Shown: positions 27,826 through 40,614, numbered from the stretch's first letter. The stretch is 64,000 nucleotides of DNA from Desulfobulbus rhabdoformis (GCF_016919065.1 NZ_JAFFQA010000015.1:47409-111408), one strand, 5' to 3'. Notes: generated by a model not told the origin, from the sequence alone. A program made the numbers and translations.

Positions 27826-29904
27826 TTATACGCCTTTAATTTTATGAATAATCGCTTCAGCGCTTTTTGCGGGGATCATCGCAAAGTCGCTAAACATCAT
27901 GGTAAATGTGGCTCTACCCTGGGTGGCGGACCGAAGGTCCGTTGAATAACCAAATAACTCCGCCAGAGGAGCCTTGGCATGTACCACCTGCCTGTTTTGC
28001 TCAGCGTCAACGCCATTCACTTGAGCACGTTTTTTATTTAAGTCGTTGATGACATCACCGAGGTATTCCTCTGGGGTAACTACATCCAGATTCATGATCG
28101 GTTCCATCAAGACCGGTTCCGCCTGACCGACTGCTTTACGACAGGCCATGGTCCCGGCAACACCAAAAGCCATTTCAGTTGACTTCTCCTCATCAAAGGA
28201 TCCACCAACCAGAGTCACGGCGACATCCATCATCGGATAGCCAACAATGGGGCCGCTATCAAGGCTATCAAGAACACCGCGCTTAATCGCTTCGATGAAC
28301 TGAGCAGGAATCTGTTTTTCATCCACTTGGGAGAGAAACAGCTTTCCGCTCCCCTTCTCACCAGGGGCAACCTCAAGCTCAACATGACCGTACTGCTCTT
28401 TGCCGGTTCCTATTGCTTCGAACCGACCTTCAGCCTGCGCAGTCTTGGTGATTGTCTCACGATAGGCAACCTGTGGCTTACCGACGTTGGCTTTGACCTT
28501 AAATTCACGGATCAACCGATCGACAATAATTTCGAGGTGCAACTCGCCCATTCCCGAAATAATAGTCTGGCCTGTTTCCTCACTTGAGCTGATCTTAAAA
28601 CTTGGATCTTCCCAAGCGATTTTCTCAAGCCCTTCGGCAAGAACACCCTCATCAGCCTTTGTCTTCGGCTCGATGGCGATGCCAATAACAGGCTCTGGAA
28701 ACTCAATAGCTTCCAGAAGGATAAAGTCGCCGTTAGCACACAGCGTATCCCCTGTTCGCGTAAATTTAAGGCCGACCAAGGCACCGATATCACCAGGCCC
28801 GATCTGATCGACTTCCTCACGCTTATTTGCGTGGAGTTTTATTAATTTCGAGATCTTCTCAGTTTTCCGTTTACTGGGATTGAAAACCTTATCGCCGAGC
28901 TTCAGGGATCCTGAATAGACTCGAATAAAAGATAAGTGCCCAACATACGGATCACTTTGCAGCTTAAATACTAGCCCACAAAATGTCTCGCTCCTCACTG
29001 GCTTACGGATAAGCGGCGCACCGTCCTTATCCATCCCCTCAACCGGGGGAACATCTACGGGTGATGGTAGATACCATGTGATCGCATCCAAAAGAGGTTG
29101 AACCCCTTTATTTTTAAATGCTGATCCGCACAGTACCGGCACCAGGTTCAGTTTCAGCGTGGCTTGGCGCAACGCATCTCTGATCTCACCGGGAGCGATC
29201 TCTTGATCGTTTAAGTATTTTTCCATGACGCCTTCATCGAAGTCGGCCAACTTCTCGATAAGCGCCACTCTCGCGGCCGAAGATTCTTCTATTAGTGCAT
29301 CCGGTATTGGGTGCTCATTGATGAGCTGTCCTTTTGAATCTTCATCAAAGGTCAGCATCTTTTGCTCGACGAGATCGATGATACCTTCAAAGGTATCCTC
29401 TGCTCCGACAGGCAAGGTGAGCGCTACCGGTGAAGCCCCTAAGCGGCTTTCTATTTGCTCAAGACATCGTTGAAAGGATGCCCCGATGCGGTCCATCTTA
29501 TTAACAAAAGCAAGACGAGGAATGCGGTAATGGTCAGCCTGCCTCCAAACTGTCTCAGACTGTGGCTCAACTCCGCCGACGGCACAAAAAACAGCAACAA
29601 CTCCGTCCAAGACTCGCAAACACCGCTCAACTTCGACGGTGAAATCGACATGCCCTGGGGTGTCGATGATGTTTATCTGAAAGTCCTTCCACGCGCAGGT
29701 GGTGGCAGCCGATGTAATGGTAATGCCCCTTTCCTGCTCTTGCTCCATCCAGTCCATGACAGCCGTGCCGTCATGAACCTCACCGATCTTATGCGACCGG
29801 CCTGTATAATATAGAACCCGCTCGGTGGTTGTTGTTTTCCCAGCGTCAATATGGGCCATAATGCCTATATTGCGCACCCTCGACAAAGGATCAGAATCAC
29901 CCAC
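27826..29904 (-). CDS. fusA: Elongation factor G
   Basis: Translocase GTPase that also recycles ribosomes with RRF (frr, this window). The protein is 692 aa, the normal length. It has [50 protein letters not shown] across the G1-switch region, DTPGHVDFT and NKMD, and C-terminal domains III-V ([15 protein letters not shown]). It lies between rpsG and tuf with an attenuator-like hairpin upstream. Confidence 0.98.
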   Translation of the reverse strand: MGDSDPLSRVRNIGIMAHIDAGKTTTTERVLYYTGRSHKIGEVHDGTAVMDWMEQEQERGITITSAATTCAWKDFQINIIDTPGHVDFTVEVERCLRVLDGVVAVFCAVGGVEPQSETVWRQADHYRIPRLAFVNKMDRIGASFQRCLEQIESRLGASPVALTLPVGAEDTFEGIIDLVEQKMLTFDEDSKGQLINEHPIPDALIEESSAARVALIEKLADFDEGVMEKYLNDQEIAPGEIRDALRQATLKLNLVPVLCGSAFKNKGVQPLLDAITWYLPSPVDVPPVEGMDKDGAPLIRKPVRSETFCGLVFKLQSDPYVGHLSFIRVYSGSLKLGDKVFNPSKRKTEKISKLIKLHANKREEVDQIGPGDIGALVGLKFTRTGDTLCANGDFILLEAIEFPEPVIGIAIEPKTKADEGVLAEGLEKIAWEDPSFKISSSEETGQTIISGMGELHLEIIVDRLIREFKVKANVGKPQVAYRETITKTAQAEGRFEAIGTGKEQYGHVELEVAPGEKGSGKLFLSQVDEKQIPAQFIEAIKRGVLDSLDSGPIVGYPMMDVAVTLVGGSFDEEKSTEMAFGVAGTMACRKAVGQAEPVLMEPIMNLDVVTPEEYLGDVINDLNKKRAQVNGVDAEQNRQVVHAKAPLAELFGYSTDLRSATQGRATFTMMFSDFAMIPAKSAEAIIHKIKGV

Positions 29905-29946
29905 GGTCGGACACCTATATTAAGTTCGCTTTTTCATCTTCTCACG

Positions 29947-29985
29947 AAAAAGTGACCGATGTTGGTAATCCAACACGGCCACTTT
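29947..29985 (-). terminator. Attenuator-like hairpin between rpsG and fusA
   Basis: In the mRNA sense AAAGTGGCCGTGTTGG pairs with CCAACATCGGTCACTTT (one bulge and one mismatch, loop ATTA), followed by a T-tract. It sits in a 122-bp gap between rpsG and fusA. Because fusA and tuf must still be expressed strongly, partial termination is more likely than a full stop. A perfect TTGACA overlaps the left arm, but no matching -10 follows. Confidence 0.6.
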
Positions 29986-30026
29986 GTCAAGAAAAAAAAC
30001 AGCCTCTTGTATATTTTTACCTCTAA

Positions 30027-30500
30027 CTACCAGCGGTAGTGGGCAAACGCTTTGTTTGCCTCGGCCATTTTATGGGTATCGTCTTTTTTCTTTACGGAAG
30101 CTCCACGACTGTTATAGGCATCGAGCAATTCAGCCGCAAGCTTGTCTGACATGGCCTGACCGGACCGACTTTTAGCAAAAGCGATAATCCAGCGGATAGC
30201 CAAGGCATTGCGGCGTTCAGGACGGACCTCAACAGGAACCTGGTAGGTTGCACCACCAACACGACGACTCTTAACCTCAACGCGTGGGCGGACATTCTCC
30301 ATGGCCTCTTCGAAAATGACGAGCGGCTCCTGATCAGCTACCTTGGTTCCGATAATATCCATCGCATCATAAAAGAGACGACGTGCTACAGTTTTTTTCC
30401 CATCGACCATCAGGCCATTGGTGAATTTAGAGACCAGCACTGAGTTGAACCGTGGGTCCGGTGCAACGGGTCGCTTATCCAGCAATTTTTTACGTGGCAT
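30027..30500 (-). CDS. rpsG: 30S ribosomal protein S7
   Basis: 16S 3'-domain assembly initiator; represses the str operon in E. coli. The protein is 157 aa, opening [20 protein letters not shown], with [26 protein letters not shown] and the C-terminal [18 protein letters not shown]. It lies 31 bp after rpsL. Confidence 0.97.
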   Translation of the reverse strand: MPRKKLLDKRPVAPDPRFNSVLVSKFTNGLMVDGKKTVARRLFYDAMDIIGTKVADQEPLVIFEEAMENVRPRVEVKSRRVGGATYQVPVEVRPERRNALAIRWIIAFAKSRSGQAMSDKLAAELLDAYNSRGASVKKKDDTHKMAEANKAFAHYRW

Positions 30501-30531
30501 ATTTGTAACCTGTTTCGCTTACTAACGGATG

Positions 30532-30903
30532 TTATTTAGGACGTTTAGCCCCGTATTTGGACCGACCCTGACGACGATCGCTGACACCAAGTGTATCAAG
30601 GGTACCACGAATAATGTGATAACGAACACCAGGTAAGTCCTTTACACGACCACCACGAATCAGCACAACGGAGTGCTCCTGGAGGTTATGCCCAATACCA
30701 GGAATGTAGGAAGTCACCTCGATTCCGTTGGTCAGACGCACCCTGGCCACTTTACGCAACGCCGAGTTCGGTTTCTTGGGTGTTGTGGTATAGACACGCA
30801 CACAAACGCCTCGCTTCTGCGGACAAGATTGCAGGGCCGGCGTATTGGTTTTTTTGGTTTGCTTCTTCCGTCTATTTCTGACGAGTTGATTAATAGTGGG
30901 CAT
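30532..30903 (-). CDS. rpsL: 30S ribosomal protein S12
   Basis: Decoding-centre protein. The protein is 123 aa from [18 protein letters not shown]. The loops linked to streptomycin sensitivity are wild-type-like ([17 protein letters not shown] and [13 protein letters not shown]). The ATG at 30,903 has GGAG eight bases upstream. The open frame continues 18 codons further into the leader without conservation. It is the first gene of the str-S10-spc-alpha run. Confidence 0.97.
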   Translation of the reverse strand: MPTINQLVRNRRKKQTKKTNTPALQSCPQKRGVCVRVYTTTPKKPNSALRKVARVRLTNGIEVTSYIPGIGHNLQEHSVVLIRGGRVKDLPGVRYHIIRGTLDTLGVSDRRQGRSKYGAKRPK

Positions 30904-30972
30904 GCAAGCAGCTCCTTTAATATATACGATCAAGCTCCACCCCATAGGGGCAGCCAAGCATGAAAGATTGAG

Positions 30973-31001
30973 TATTTACCCGATTCGGTCACTCAGGTCA
31001 A
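30973..31001 (-). promoter_or_regulatory. Promoter of rpsL (str operon head)
   Basis: -35 TTGACC (30,996-31,001) and -10 TAAATA (30,973-30,978) are exactly 17 bp apart on the minus strand, in the short rpoC-rpsL gap. The leader downstream contains a small CCCC/GGGG hairpin. No terminator was seen after rpoC, so readthrough from rpoBC probably adds to this promoter. Confidence 0.72.
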
Positions 31002-31013
31002 GTGATATCTTCG

Positions 31014-34000
31014 TTAGTTGTCCTCGTAAATCCGATATCGCTTCAATCCGGTTCCTGCAGAGATCAAGCGACCCATAATTACGTTTTCCTTAAGGCCGGA
31101 AAGATCATCGATTTTTCCAGCCATAGCAGCATTCGTGAGGACCTTGGTGGTCTCCTGGAAGGAGGCTGCGGAGATGAAGGAGTCTGTAGACAGAGACGCC
31201 TTGGTCACACCCAAGAGCAGCGGTTCGGCCGCTGCGGGTTGCCCCCCTTCTTTCAACATGCGCTCATTTTCTTCCTGGAACTTCCACCATTCAACCTGTT
31301 GGTCAAGCATGAAGCGAGAATCGCCAGGGTCGGTGATGCGAACACGTTTGAGCATCTGCCGAACAATGGTTTCAATGTGTTTGTCATTGATCTTGACACC
31401 CTGCAGGCGATAGACCTCCTGGATCTCATTGACCAGGAAGCGTGCCAGCTCCTCAGCCCCTTTGACTCGTAAAATGTCATTGGGCAGACGAATACCTTCC
31501 ATCAGCTGATCACCGGCTTCAACCCAGTCGTTTTCATGCACAGTGATATGTTTAGCCTTGGGCACCAGGTATTCTTTGGGTTCACCGATTTCGGGCGTAA
31601 CAACAACCCTTCGTTTCCCTTTAAGGTCTTTCCCAAAGCTGACTCGACCGTCGATCTCGGTGATCACCGCCTGCTCCTTCGGTTTACGCACCTCAAAGAG
31701 CTCGGCAACACGGGGCAGACCACCAGTAATATCTTTGGTTTTGGTCGTTTCGCGTGGAATCTTGGCGATGACGCTACCAGGAGCGATGATATCCTGCTCA
31801 TCAACGGTAATGATGGAACCAACCGGCAGCGGATAGCGGGCGGCAAGATCACCGTCGGAAAGCTTCATGGTCCGACCACGCTCGTCCTTGATGGTCACGC
31901 GCGGGTTCATCTGCTTATTGGAACTGACCGTAGTAATAACCTTAGAGGCCTTGCCGGTAATCTGGTCGACACGTTCCTGCATAGACTCACCCTCGACGAC
32001 ATCGCCATATTTGACCTTACCGCCGACCTCGGCCACGATAGGTATGGAGAAGGCGTCCCAATCAGCAATGACTGCTCCGGGTTCAACCATGTCTCCATCC
32101 TGGAAGCGAAGCGTCGCACCGTAAGGAACAGGGAAACGTTCACGATCAAGTCCCTGATCGTCAAGTACGGTGATCTCTGCGTTTCGGTTCATAACGACCT
32201 GCAGGCTCTCAGAATTGGTAACCGAATGCAGGTTTTTATAACGAATGGAACCGCCGCGCTGGCTGCGGACCTCGGCCTGTTCCACTGAACCACGGGCTGT
32301 ACCACCGATATGGAAGGTACGCATGGTCAGCTGGGTACCGGGCTCTCCAATGGACTGGGCCGCGATAATACCAACAGCCTCACCGATGTTAACCATGTGA
32401 CCACGGCCAAGATCACGACCATAACACATGGCACAGACACCACGCTTAGCTTCACAGGTCAAAACGGAGCGAATCATCACGCGATCAACACCGGCGGCCT
32501 CAATGGCTTCAACCCGATCTTCGGTGATCTCTTCATCCATGGCAACGATGATCTCGCCGGTATGGGGATCGACCACGTCTTCCAGGGCAACACGGCCAAG
32601 AATACGCTCACCAATTCGAACAATAACCTCACCACCCTCAATCAGCGGCTCGGCCATGGTCCCCCGCATGGTTCCACAGTCACGCTGGACAATGGTGGAA
32701 TCCTGGGCGACATCAACCAAACGACGAGTCAGGTAACCAGAGTTTGCGGTCTTCAGTGCGGTATCTGCCAAACCTTTACGGGCACCGTGCGTAGAGATGA
32801 AGTACTCAAGGACGTTGAGTCCCTCACGGAAGTTAGCCTTAATCGGCGTTTCAATAATCTCGCCGGAGGGTTTCGCCATCAAACCGCGCATACCGGCAAG
32901 CTGACGAATCTGGTCTTTAGAACCACGGGCTCCGGAATCAGCCATAATGTAGACCGAATTGAAGCTCTTGATCTCCTGAACGGTTCCGGTCGTGTCAGAC
33001 ATAAACTCGACCGCCATCTCATCCATCATTTCTTTGGTGATCTTGTCGGTTGCCTTAGACCAGATATCAATAATCTTGTTGTACTTCTCACCATCGGTGA
33101 TCAGACCGTCGGAGTACTGCTGATCAACATCGGCCGCTTCCTTCTCCGCTTCTTCGACAAATTCTTCCTTACGAACGGGAATTTTCATATCGTTGATGCA
33201 GATGGAGATACCAGCGCGCGTGGCGTACTCATAGCCAAGATCTTTGAGTCGGTCAGCGAGAATAACGGTCTCTTTGGTGCCGCCATGTCGGTAGGTGTAA
33301 TCGATCAAAAAGGCCAGCTCTTTTTTCGAGAGCTCTTTGTTGACCAGAGAGAACGGAATCACTTCGGGCAACAACTCGCCCACCAGGATTCGACCAACAG
33401 TCGTATCAACCAATCCGTTTTTCAAACGAACCTTGACCTTGGCCTGCATGTGAGCGGCGCCGTGGTCATAGGCGATCCGGGCTTCCTGAGGACCGGAAAA
33501 AATAAAACCTTCACCAGGGACACCAATACGCTCGCGAGTCATATAGTAAAGACCAAGAACAATATCCTGTGAGGGGATAATGATCGGGCCACCGTTGGCA
33601 GGCGAGAGAATGTTATTGGTCGACATCATCAAGACGCGTGCTTCAACCTGGGCCTCGACGGAGAGCGGCACATGCACGGCCATCTGGTCACCGTCAAAGT
33701 CGGCATTAAAGGCCGCGCAGACAAGCGGATGCAGCTGGATAGCCTTTCCTTCTATGAGCACGACTTCAAAGGCCTGCATACCAAGGCGATGCAGTGTCGG
33801 TGCACGGTTGAGAATGACGGGGTATTCCTGGACGATGGAATCAAGGACATCCCAGACCTCTTTGGTCCCCTTTTCAACCATCTTACGGGCGCTTTTAATG
33901 GTAGTTACATACCCTTTGCGCTCCAACTGGTTGTAGATAAAGGGCTTGAAGAGTTCAAGCGCCATCTTTTTCGGTAAACCACACTGATGTAAACGCAGAT

Positions 34001-35078
34001 GCGGACCAACCACAATAACCGAACGACCGGAGTAATCTACACGTTTACCCAAAAGATTCTGGCGAAAACGTCCCTGTTTACCCTTAAGCATATCGGAGAG
34101 GGATTTAAGCGGGCGTTTGTTAGGGCCGGTAATAGTGCGACCACGGCGACCGTTATCAAAGAGAACGTCAACCGCCTCCTGAAGCATACGTTTCTCGTTG
34201 CGAATAATGATATCCGGCGCATCGAGTTCCAGCAGTCTTTTCAGACGGTTATTGCGGTTGATCACACGACGGTAGAGATCATTGAGATCGGAGGTTGCAA
34301 AACGTCCACCTTCAAGGGGTACCAGAGGACGAAGATCCGGCGGCAGCACCGGGATTACCTCAAGGATCATCCATTCAGGGCGGTTACCGGAATCACGAAA
34401 AGCTTCAACCACATTGAGACGTTTACCGTACTTCGTCCTTTTGGTGACTGATCCGGTCTCTTTCATCTCACGGCGCAGAATCTCAGAGAGCTCTTTGAGA
34501 TCAAGCCCCATGAGCATCTCCCGGATGGCCTCGGCACCAATGCCAACCCGGAATTGTCCCGGATACTCATCCAAGGCGTTACGGTACTGCTCTTCGTTAA
34601 GCAATGAGCCGACAGGCAGCGCCTCCACCTCAGAGGTGACCACGGCATAGGATTCAAAGTAGAGAATCCGCTCGAGCTGCTTGAGGGTCATGTCGAGAAT
34701 CGCCCCAATTTTGGAGGGCAGACTCTTGAGAAACCAGATATGGGCAACCGGTGCTGCAAGTTCGATATGGCCAAGACGCTCACGGCGAACCTTGGATTGA
34801 ATGACCTCGACACCGCATTTTTCGCAGACTACGCCGCGATGTTTCATTCGCTTATACTTGCCGCAGTTACACTCGTAATCTTTGACTGGTCCAAAAATTT
34901 TGGCGCAGAACAGGCCGTCCCGTTCAGGTTTGAAGGTTCGGTAGTTAATGGTTTCGGGTTTTTTCACCTCACCATGTGACCACTCTCTGATTTTCTCAGG
35001 AGAGGCCAGAGATATTTTCACCTTATTAAAACTGACAGGACCTTTCGGTTTTGCAAAGAAGCTAAACAGTTCTTCCAC
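31014..35078 (-). CDS. rpoC: RNA polymerase subunit beta'
   Basis: Catalytic subunit of RNA polymerase. The protein is 1354 aa, without the large insertions of E. coli or cyanobacteria. The N-terminal zinc ribbon has C70, C72, C85 and C88 ([21 protein letters not shown]). The catalytic magnesium loop [12 protein letters not shown] lies near residue 460. The bridge-helix/trigger-loop region ([18 protein letters not shown]) and a second zinc site ([13 protein letters not shown]) are intact. It lies 84 bp after rpoB. Confidence 0.98.
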   Translation of the reverse strand: MEELFSFFAKPKGPVSFNKVKISLASPEKIREWSHGEVKKPETINYRTFKPERDGLFCAKIFGPVKDYECNCGKYKRMKHRGVVCEKCGVEVIQSKVRRERLGHIELAAPVAHIWFLKSLPSKIGAILDMTLKQLERILYFESYAVVTSEVEALPVGSLLNEEQYRNALDEYPGQFRVGIGAEAIREMLMGLDLKELSEILRREMKETGSVTKRTKYGKRLNVVEAFRDSGNRPEWMILEVIPVLPPDLRPLVPLEGGRFATSDLNDLYRRVINRNNRLKRLLELDAPDIIIRNEKRMLQEAVDVLFDNGRRGRTITGPNKRPLKSLSDMLKGKQGRFRQNLLGKRVDYSGRSVIVVGPHLRLHQCGLPKKMALELFKPFIYNQLERKGYVTTIKSARKMVEKGTKEVWDVLDSIVQEYPVILNRAPTLHRLGMQAFEVVLIEGKAIQLHPLVCAAFNADFDGDQMAVHVPLSVEAQVEARVLMMSTNNILSPANGGPIIIPSQDIVLGLYYMTRERIGVPGEGFIFSGPQEARIAYDHGAAHMQAKVKVRLKNGLVDTTVGRILVGELLPEVIPFSLVNKELSKKELAFLIDYTYRHGGTKETVILADRLKDLGYEYATRAGISICINDMKIPVRKEEFVEEAEKEAADVDQQYSDGLITDGEKYNKIIDIWSKATDKITKEMMDEMAVEFMSDTTGTVQEIKSFNSVYIMADSGARGSKDQIRQLAGMRGLMAKPSGEIIETPIKANFREGLNVLEYFISTHGARKGLADTALKTANSGYLTRRLVDVAQDSTIVQRDCGTMRGTMAEPLIEGGEVIVRIGERILGRVALEDVVDPHTGEIIVAMDEEITEDRVEAIEAAGVDRVMIRSVLTCEAKRGVCAMCYGRDLGRGHMVNIGEAVGIIAAQSIGEPGTQLTMRTFHIGGTARGSVEQAEVRSQRGGSIRYKNLHSVTNSESLQVVMNRNAEITVLDDQGLDRERFPVPYGATLRFQDGDMVEPGAVIADWDAFSIPIVAEVGGKVKYGDVVEGESMQERVDQITGKASKVITTVSSNKQMNPRVTIKDERGRTMKLSDGDLAARYPLPVGSIITVDEQDIIAPGSVIAKIPRETTKTKDITGGLPRVAELFEVRKPKEQAVITEIDGRVSFGKDLKGKRRVVVTPEIGEPKEYLVPKAKHITVHENDWVEAGDQLMEGIRLPNDILRVKGAEELARFLVNEIQEVYRLQGVKINDKHIETIVRQMLKRVRITDPGDSRFMLDQQVEWWKFQEENERMLKEGGQPAAAEPLLLGVTKASLSTDSFISAASFQETTKVLTNAAMAGKIDDLSGLKENVIMGRLISAGTGLKRYRIYEDN

Positions 35079-35162
35079 GTATTCACCTATGCTCTATTCT
35101 AAATACATCCGATTAATCTGCAGAAACTAAAAACTCGTAAAATGATATAACGCAGCCGAGTC

Positions 35163-38100
35163 CTATTCCTGCAGTTCGATATCAAGGCACAATCCTTTCA
35201 GCTCTTTCACCAGTACGTGGAAAGATTCAGGCAGACCTGTTTCCAGGAAGTTATTGCCTTTCACGATCTTCTCGTACATGGTGGTACGACCTTCAACATC
35301 ATCGGATTTTACAGTCAAAAATTCTTTGAGCGTATATGCCGCACCATATGCCTCCATCGCCCAAACCTCCATCTCACCCAGACGCTGACCACCGAATTGC
35401 GCCTTACCGCCAAGCGGCTGCTGAGTTACAAGCGAGTAGGGACCGGTAGAACGGGCGTGGATCTTATTATCGACCAGATGGTGCAGTTTCAGCATATACA
35501 TGACGCCAACAGTGACTTGGTTATGGAACTGTTCACCGGTGAGCCCATCAAAAAGCGTAGACTGACCGACCTCATCCACACCGGCTTCAACCAAAGTCTG
35601 GCGAATCTCTGCCTCGGAGGCGCCATCGAAAACTGGCGTGGCCACATGAACGCCACGGCCGATCTTACGCATCAAATCTATAAGCTCATCGTTACTCATA
35701 TCCTCAGTGAGCTGTTTGTACTCAGCCTCTGAGTAAATAGTTTTCAACCGCTCATGGATAAAGTCGATCTCCATCTTCTTGGCGAGCCTGAAGAGTTGTT
35801 CGCCCAATCGTTTGGCGGCGAAGCCAAGATGACACTCAAGGACCTGCCCAACATTCATACGTGAGGGAACACCAAGAGGGTTCAGCACGATATCAACGGT
35901 GGTGCCATCTGCAAAAAAGGGCATATCCTCTTCGGGGAGCAGGCGGGAAACAACACCTTTGTTACCATGGCGACCGGCCATCTTGTCACCAACAGAGAGC
36001 TTGCGTTTGGTGGCCACATAAATTTTGACCATCTTGACCACACCAGGAGGCAGGTCGTCACCCTTCTCCATGCGCTCGACAATCCCTTGATAGCGACCGC
36101 GAACGATGGAGGCCTGTGTATTATAGCGCTTAAAGATGGCGTCGATTTCTTCCTCGTATTTTGCCTTTTCCGAGAAATCAAGATCATGGAGTTCGGCAAA
36201 GGAAACCTGGCTGATAACTTCAGGAGAAAGCTGCTTGCCAAGCTTCAGAAGTACATTGCCCTGCTTATCGAGGATGTCTCCCTTGGCGACACGTCCATCA
36301 AGCAATCCCCCCAGTGCGTTTCTCACACCATTGCGCAGGGAATGCAGCTCGTCCTCCATATCGCGGTTAAGACGATCAATTTCCATCTCCTCAATCATGA
36401 GGGTACGCTCGTCCTTATCCACACCTTTGCGAGAAAAAACCTTGGCATCGATAACCACACCTTCGACACCGGGGGGGACACGCAGAGAGGAGTCTTTTAC
36501 ATCTCCGGCCTTTTCGCCAAAGATGGCACGGAGCAGTTTCTCCTCAGGCGAAAGCATGCTCTCCCCTTTTGGGGTGACCTTACCAACCAACATGTCACCG
36601 GCACGAACCTCGGCGCCGATACGAACAATACCCGAGTCGTCAAGATTGCGCAGGCCGTCTTCACCAACATTGGGGATATCGCGGGTGATCTCTTCCTTGC
36701 CCAGTTTGGTATCACGGGCCATGGTTTCAAAGATCTCGATATGAATGGAGGTAAAGGTATCTTCTTTGAGTAGCCGCTCATTTACAAGGATTGAATCCTC
36801 AAAGTTATAGCCTCGCCAGGGCATAAAGGCGATGGTGACGTTTTTCCCCAGGGCCAACTCCCCCATCTCGGTGGAAGGGCCATCGGCAAGAACGTCGCCT
36901 TTACTTACTCGAGTGCCTGGCAGAACCAGAGCCTTTTGGTTAAAGCATGTGTTCTGATTGGATTTTTTATATTTTTGAAGGTGATAAACACCAATTCCGG
37001 TGTCAAATCCGTCAACTCCGGGATCGTCATAGCGAACCACGATACGGTTGGCATCCGCCTCTTCAACGATGCCCTCTCCACCGGCGAGCAAGCAGGCGCC
37101 AGAATCACGGGCAACGTATTTTTCAACCCCTGTGCCAACAAGCGGTGACAGAGTCTTGAGCAACGGAACCGCCTGGCGCTGCATGTTCGATCCCATGAGG
37201 GCGCGGTTGGCATCATCGTTTTCCAGAAAAGGAATAAGTGAGGCTGCAACCGAGACCATCTGGTTGGGAGCGACATCCATCATGGTTATATCTTCGGCCG
37301 GAACCATGGCGACCTCACTCTCCTGACGGGCGATGAGGTAGTCATCAGCGATGCGATTTCCATCGTAGTTAATCTTGGCCGGAGCGATAGTGTGTTCTTC
37401 TTCCTGCAAGGCTGAGAGATATTTGTAATCCTCAGCAACAACACGACCATTCACATAACGATAGGGAGTCTCGATGAACCCATAAGGGTTAACCTTGGCA
37501 TAGGTGGCAAGAGAGACGATTAGACCGATATTAGGCCCCTCAGGGGTTTCAACCGGACAAATACGGCCGTAATGCGTGGGATGAACGTCACGCACCTCAA
37601 AACCTGCACGTTCACGGGACAGACCACCGGGACCAAGAGCCGAAAGACGACGCTTATGGGTTACCTCGGAAAGCGGGTTGGTCTGATCCATGAACTGGGA
37701 GAGCTGCGAGGTTCCAAAGAACTCTTTGATCGCAGAGGTAACCGGTTTCGGGTTAACCAGATCATGCGGCATGAGGGTTTCAATTTCCTGCAGGGTCATG
37801 CGCTCTTTAATGGCGCGCTCCATGCGAACAAGTCCCATGCGGAACTGGTTTTCGCAGAGCTCTCCCACGGTCCGCACGCGACGATTACCAAGATGATCGA
37901 TGTCGTCCCCATCTTTAAGCTCATCTTTGATGCGAACCAGGTGTTTGACACTTTTAACGATGTCTTCCTGGGTTAAGGTGCGCACCTCAATGGGAGTATC
38001 AACACTGAGTTTGGTATTAATTTTGTAGCGGCCAACCTCAGAGAGATCGTAGGTCGAGGCATTAAAAAAGAGGTTATCAAAAAAGGATTGAGCGACCTCA

Positions 38101-39236
38101 AGTGTTGGCGGGCTAGAAGGACGAAGCCGACGATAAATTTCAATCAACGCCTCGTCGGTGTCTTTAATTTTATCGAGCAGCAGTGTTTTCCTAAATGATT
38201 CGCTGTAATGAACACCGTCAATATAGAGCAGAGAAAAATTATTGATTCCGGCAGATGCCAAGGACTCAAGAATGGTGGGGGTGATGGTGTCATTGCATTT
38301 GACTAGTAATTCTTCAGACTGAGGATCAACAATATCCTGAGCGAAGAAGCGTCCTTCAAGTTCCTCCGCCTCAATGGGGAAAGAAGCAATCCCCAGATTT
38401 CCGATTTTCTTGGAAAGAGTTTTCGTTACCTTGCGACCTTTTTTGGCAAGAACAGATCCGTCTTCAGGATTGATAATGTCGCTATTCAGACGCTGCCCGG
38501 CAAAGGTAATGGGATTAAAGGAAATCGAATATTTATCGCCGTCAAATTGAATTTCATCGGTATAATAAAACTCATTGAGCAACTGTTCATCGTTGAAGCC
38601 CAAGGCCTTCAAGAGAACACTGACAGGCAGCTTGCGTCTGCGGTCAATACGCACATACAACACATCTTTAATGTCAAATTCAAAGTCAAGCCAGGATCCC
38701 CGGACCGGAATTATACGCGCAGAGTAGAGGCGCTTGCCAGAGGCATGGGATTTACCATGGTCGTGGGTATAAAAGAGACCGGGGGACCGTTGCAACTGGT
38801 TGACGATAACACGCTCGGTACCATTGACAACAAAGACGCCATCATTGGTCATCAAAGGCAGAGCACCAAGAAAGACCTCCTGCTCTTTGATGTCACGAAC
38901 AGTCTGCACACCTGTCTCTTCATCTACATCAAAGGTAATCAACCGAACGGTAATTTTTAAGGGTGCTTCATAGGTCATGCCTCGCTCAATGCATTCAGCC
39001 ACAGTATACTTGGGTTCACCAAAGCTGTAGCGGACGAATTCAAGCGAGCAGAGGCCATTAAAATCAGTGATCGGAAAAATACTCTGGAAAATTGATTGCA
39101 GACCGTGATCCTTGCGTTCCTCAGGCGCAATGTCACGTTGCAAAAAGTGCTCGTAAGAATGCCGCTGCATCGCAATAAGATGGGGCGGTTCCAAAATCTG
39201 GCTAGTCTTAGCAAAACTCTTACGTACTCTTCTCAT
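35163..39236 (-). CDS. rpoB: RNA polymerase subunit beta
   Basis: Second large catalytic subunit. The protein is 1357 aa from [13 protein letters not shown]. The start at 39,236 is chosen because GAGGA lies just before it; the frame runs 12 codons further to another ATG without a ribosome site. The rifampicin-pocket cluster is wild-type-like ([32 protein letters not shown]). C-terminal conserved parts include [18 protein letters not shown]. Confidence 0.97.
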   Translation of the reverse strand: MRRVRKSFAKTSQILEPPHLIAMQRHSYEHFLQRDIAPEERKDHGLQSIFQSIFPITDFNGLCSLEFVRYSFGEPKYTVAECIERGMTYEAPLKITVRLITFDVDEETGVQTVRDIKEQEVFLGALPLMTNDGVFVVNGTERVIVNQLQRSPGLFYTHDHGKSHASGKRLYSARIIPVRGSWLDFEFDIKDVLYVRIDRRRKLPVSVLLKALGFNDEQLLNEFYYTDEIQFDGDKYSISFNPITFAGQRLNSDIINPEDGSVLAKKGRKVTKTLSKKIGNLGIASFPIEAEELEGRFFAQDIVDPQSEELLVKCNDTITPTILESLASAGINNFSLLYIDGVHYSESFRKTLLLDKIKDTDEALIEIYRRLRPSSPPTLEVAQSFFDNLFFNASTYDLSEVGRYKINTKLSVDTPIEVRTLTQEDIVKSVKHLVRIKDELKDGDDIDHLGNRRVRTVGELCENQFRMGLVRMERAIKERMTLQEIETLMPHDLVNPKPVTSAIKEFFGTSQLSQFMDQTNPLSEVTHKRRLSALGPGGLSRERAGFEVRDVHPTHYGRICPVETPEGPNIGLIVSLATYAKVNPYGFIETPYRYVNGRVVAEDYKYLSALQEEEHTIAPAKINYDGNRIADDYLIARQESEVAMVPAEDITMMDVAPNQMVSVAASLIPFLENDDANRALMGSNMQRQAVPLLKTLSPLVGTGVEKYVARDSGACLLAGGEGIVEEADANRIVVRYDDPGVDGFDTGIGVYHLQKYKKSNQNTCFNQKALVLPGTRVSKGDVLADGPSTEMGELALGKNVTIAFMPWRGYNFEDSILVNERLLKEDTFTSIHIEIFETMARDTKLGKEEITRDIPNVGEDGLRNLDDSGIVRIGAEVRAGDMLVGKVTPKGESMLSPEEKLLRAIFGEKAGDVKDSSLRVPPGVEGVVIDAKVFSRKGVDKDERTLMIEEMEIDRLNRDMEDELHSLRNGVRNALGGLLDGRVAKGDILDKQGNVLLKLGKQLSPEVISQVSFAELHDLDFSEKAKYEEEIDAIFKRYNTQASIVRGRYQGIVERMEKGDDLPPGVVKMVKIYVATKRKLSVGDKMAGRHGNKGVVSRLLPEEDMPFFADGTTVDIVLNPLGVPSRMNVGQVLECHLGFAAKRLGEQLFRLAKKMEIDFIHERLKTIYSEAEYKQLTEDMSNDELIDLMRKIGRGVHVATPVFDGASEAEIRQTLVEAGVDEVGQSTLFDGLTGEQFHNQVTVGVMYMLKLHHLVDNKIHARSTGPYSLVTQQPLGGKAQFGGQRLGEMEVWAMEAYGAAYTLKEFLTVKSDDVEGRTTMYEKIVKGNNFLETGLPESFHVLVKELKGLCLDIELQE

Positions 39237-39350
39237 GATTTCCTCGAAACAGTCCACATCAAGCACTTTCATTCACTTGAAGCAGAACACTTTTTTTTAT
39301 TTCACTGTAATTACGAGTGAAATTGTATCAGAATCCGACCTGAAAATAGG

Positions 39351-39409
39351 AAAAACCTACAAACACAGGAACGCTACGGGGCTAAAAGCCCTATAGCGTT
39401 TCCTGTTTG
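39351..39409 (-). terminator. Attenuator-like hairpin between rplL and rpoB
   Basis: A long stem of about 20 paired bases (39,360-39,409; arms beginning CAAACAGGAAACGCTA and ending TAGCGTTCCTGTGTTTG in the mRNA sense, with small mismatches) is followed by TTTTT on the minus strand (39,351-39,355). E. coli also has an attenuator in the rplL-rpoB gap that lowers rpoBC relative to ribosomal protein mRNA. The same role here is inferred from position. Confidence 0.65.
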
Positions 39410-39462
39410 GGTGATGTGCTGACGGGTTAATGGTAACCCGGGATGACGAATGGTAGAGAATA

Positions 39463-39843
39463 TTACTTGATCTCTACAGAGCCACCAACGCCTTCAATCT
39501 GGCCTTTGATAGCCTCAGCTTCGTCTTTGGTGACACCCTCTTTCAGAGGCGAGGGAGCGCCCTCAACCAACTCTTTTGCCTCTTTCAGGCCCAAAGAGGT
39601 GATTGCACGTACTTCTTTAATAACCTTGATTTTCTCGCCGCCAGCTGCAGTCAGGATAACATCAAACTCAGTTTTCTCTTCAGCTGCGCCAGCACCGGCA
39701 TCACCACCACCAGCGGCAGCTACAGCTACGGGAGCGGCAGCAGAAACACCAAATTTTTCTTCCAGCTCTTTGATCATCTCAGAGAGCTCGAGAACGGTCA
39801 TATTAGCAATAAAATCGATTACGTCTTCTTTAGTTACAGCCAT
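39463..39843 (-). CDS. rplL: 50S ribosomal protein L7/L12
   Basis: Stalk protein that recruits translational GTPases, present in several copies per ribosome. The protein is 126 aa with the N-terminal dimerisation helices, an Ala/Gly-rich hinge (residues about 35-57), and the C-terminal domain [40 protein letters not shown]. It is followed by a long hairpin before rpoB. Confidence 0.98.
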   Translation of the reverse strand: MAVTKEDVIDFIANMTVLELSEMIKELEEKFGVSAAAPVAVAAAGGGDAGAGAAEEKTEFDVILTAAGGEKIKVIKEVRAITSLGLKEAKELVEGAPSPLKEGVTKDEAEAIKGQIEGVGGSVEIK

Positions 39844-39899
39844 TGTTCATTCCTCCAGGCTTATGAGAGCTTTGTTCCATGCTAGGCATGGGCATTTGT

Positions 39900-40418
39900 T
39901 TAATTTTCTTTCTGATCTTTTACCGCAGACAGTGCGTACATCATTTTCTGCGGAACCGCTGCAAGAACGCGGACAAAGCTTCCAGGTACAGAGTTCATTG
40001 TACCCAGCAGTTTTGCCAGCAACTCTTCCTTGCTTGGCAGTTTGGAAAGAGCTTCGATGTCGTCAGCAGTCAACGCACTTCCTTCAAGTGAGGCGGTGCG
40101 GATGGTAAAGGCATCAAAGTCTTTGGCAAAGGTGGTAAGAGCTTTTGCCGGACCTACAGGTTCAGTAAAACCGATTGCAACGGCAGTGGTTCCACTGAAC
40201 GAGTCAGCCAAGCTTTCGTATGGGGTGTCTTTGACAGCCAAACGAAGCAAAGTGTTCTTTGCCACCTGAATCTGCGCGTCACTCTGGCGCAGATCCTTGC
40301 GCAGTTTCTCCAGTTCCGACACTTTTAATCCGCGGTAGTCAGCGACTGCCGCAAACTTGGCTTTGGAAAAGGTTTCGTTGAGTGCACTGACAATGTCAGT
40401 TTTTTGATCGCGATTCAA
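39900..40418 (-). CDS. rplJ: 50S ribosomal protein L10, TTG start
   Basis: Stalk base protein; with L7/L12 it represses its own operon through the leader. The protein is 172 aa from MNRDQKTDIVSALNETFSKAKFAAVADYRGL. The start is set at a TTG at 40,418 because AAGGAGG lies eight bases upstream and the conserved N-terminus begins there. Longer frames run into the RNA leader. A TTG start on such a highly expressed gene is notable. Confidence 0.93.
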   Translation of the reverse strand: MNRDQKTDIVSALNETFSKAKFAAVADYRGLKVSELEKLRKDLRQSDAQIQVAKNTLLRLAVKDTPYESLADSFSGTTAVAIGFTEPVGPAKALTTFAKDFDAFTIRTASLEGSALTADDIEALSKLPSKEELLAKLLGTMNSVPGSFVRVLAAVPQKMMYALSAVKDQKEN

Positions 40419-40614
40419 CGCTTGGACCTCCTTAAATGAGCGGGACTGTCCTTCAGAGCAGAGAGAGGAATGAAGTTTAAACCGGCAATCCAATCATTGC
40501 CAACTTTGGCCTCGGCAGGTAGTGGGCTGACCACTATTAAACTCCAGTGCCTGCTGTCTATGACCTTCCCTAGAAGTAAATAAAACGACAATACTACAAA
40601 AATCTCCCGACGTA
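40419..40614 (-). promoter_or_regulatory. L10 leader, autoregulatory RNA of rplJL
   Basis: The rplA-rplJ gap has the hallmarks of the ribosomal protein L10 leader: ATAGACAGCAGG, then TTTAAT, then CCTGCCGAGGC in the mRNA sense (about 40,505-40,565). These segments form the kink-turn stem bound by L10-L7/L12. CAGCAGG and CCTGCCG close the stem. Binding represses translation of rplJL. The leader is where the E. coli one is, between rplA and rplJ. Confidence 0.88.

Noticed and set aside
32310..33572. 420-codon frame opposite rpoC
   Set aside because: Antisense shadow with low-complexity His/Asn-rich translation and no ribosome site.
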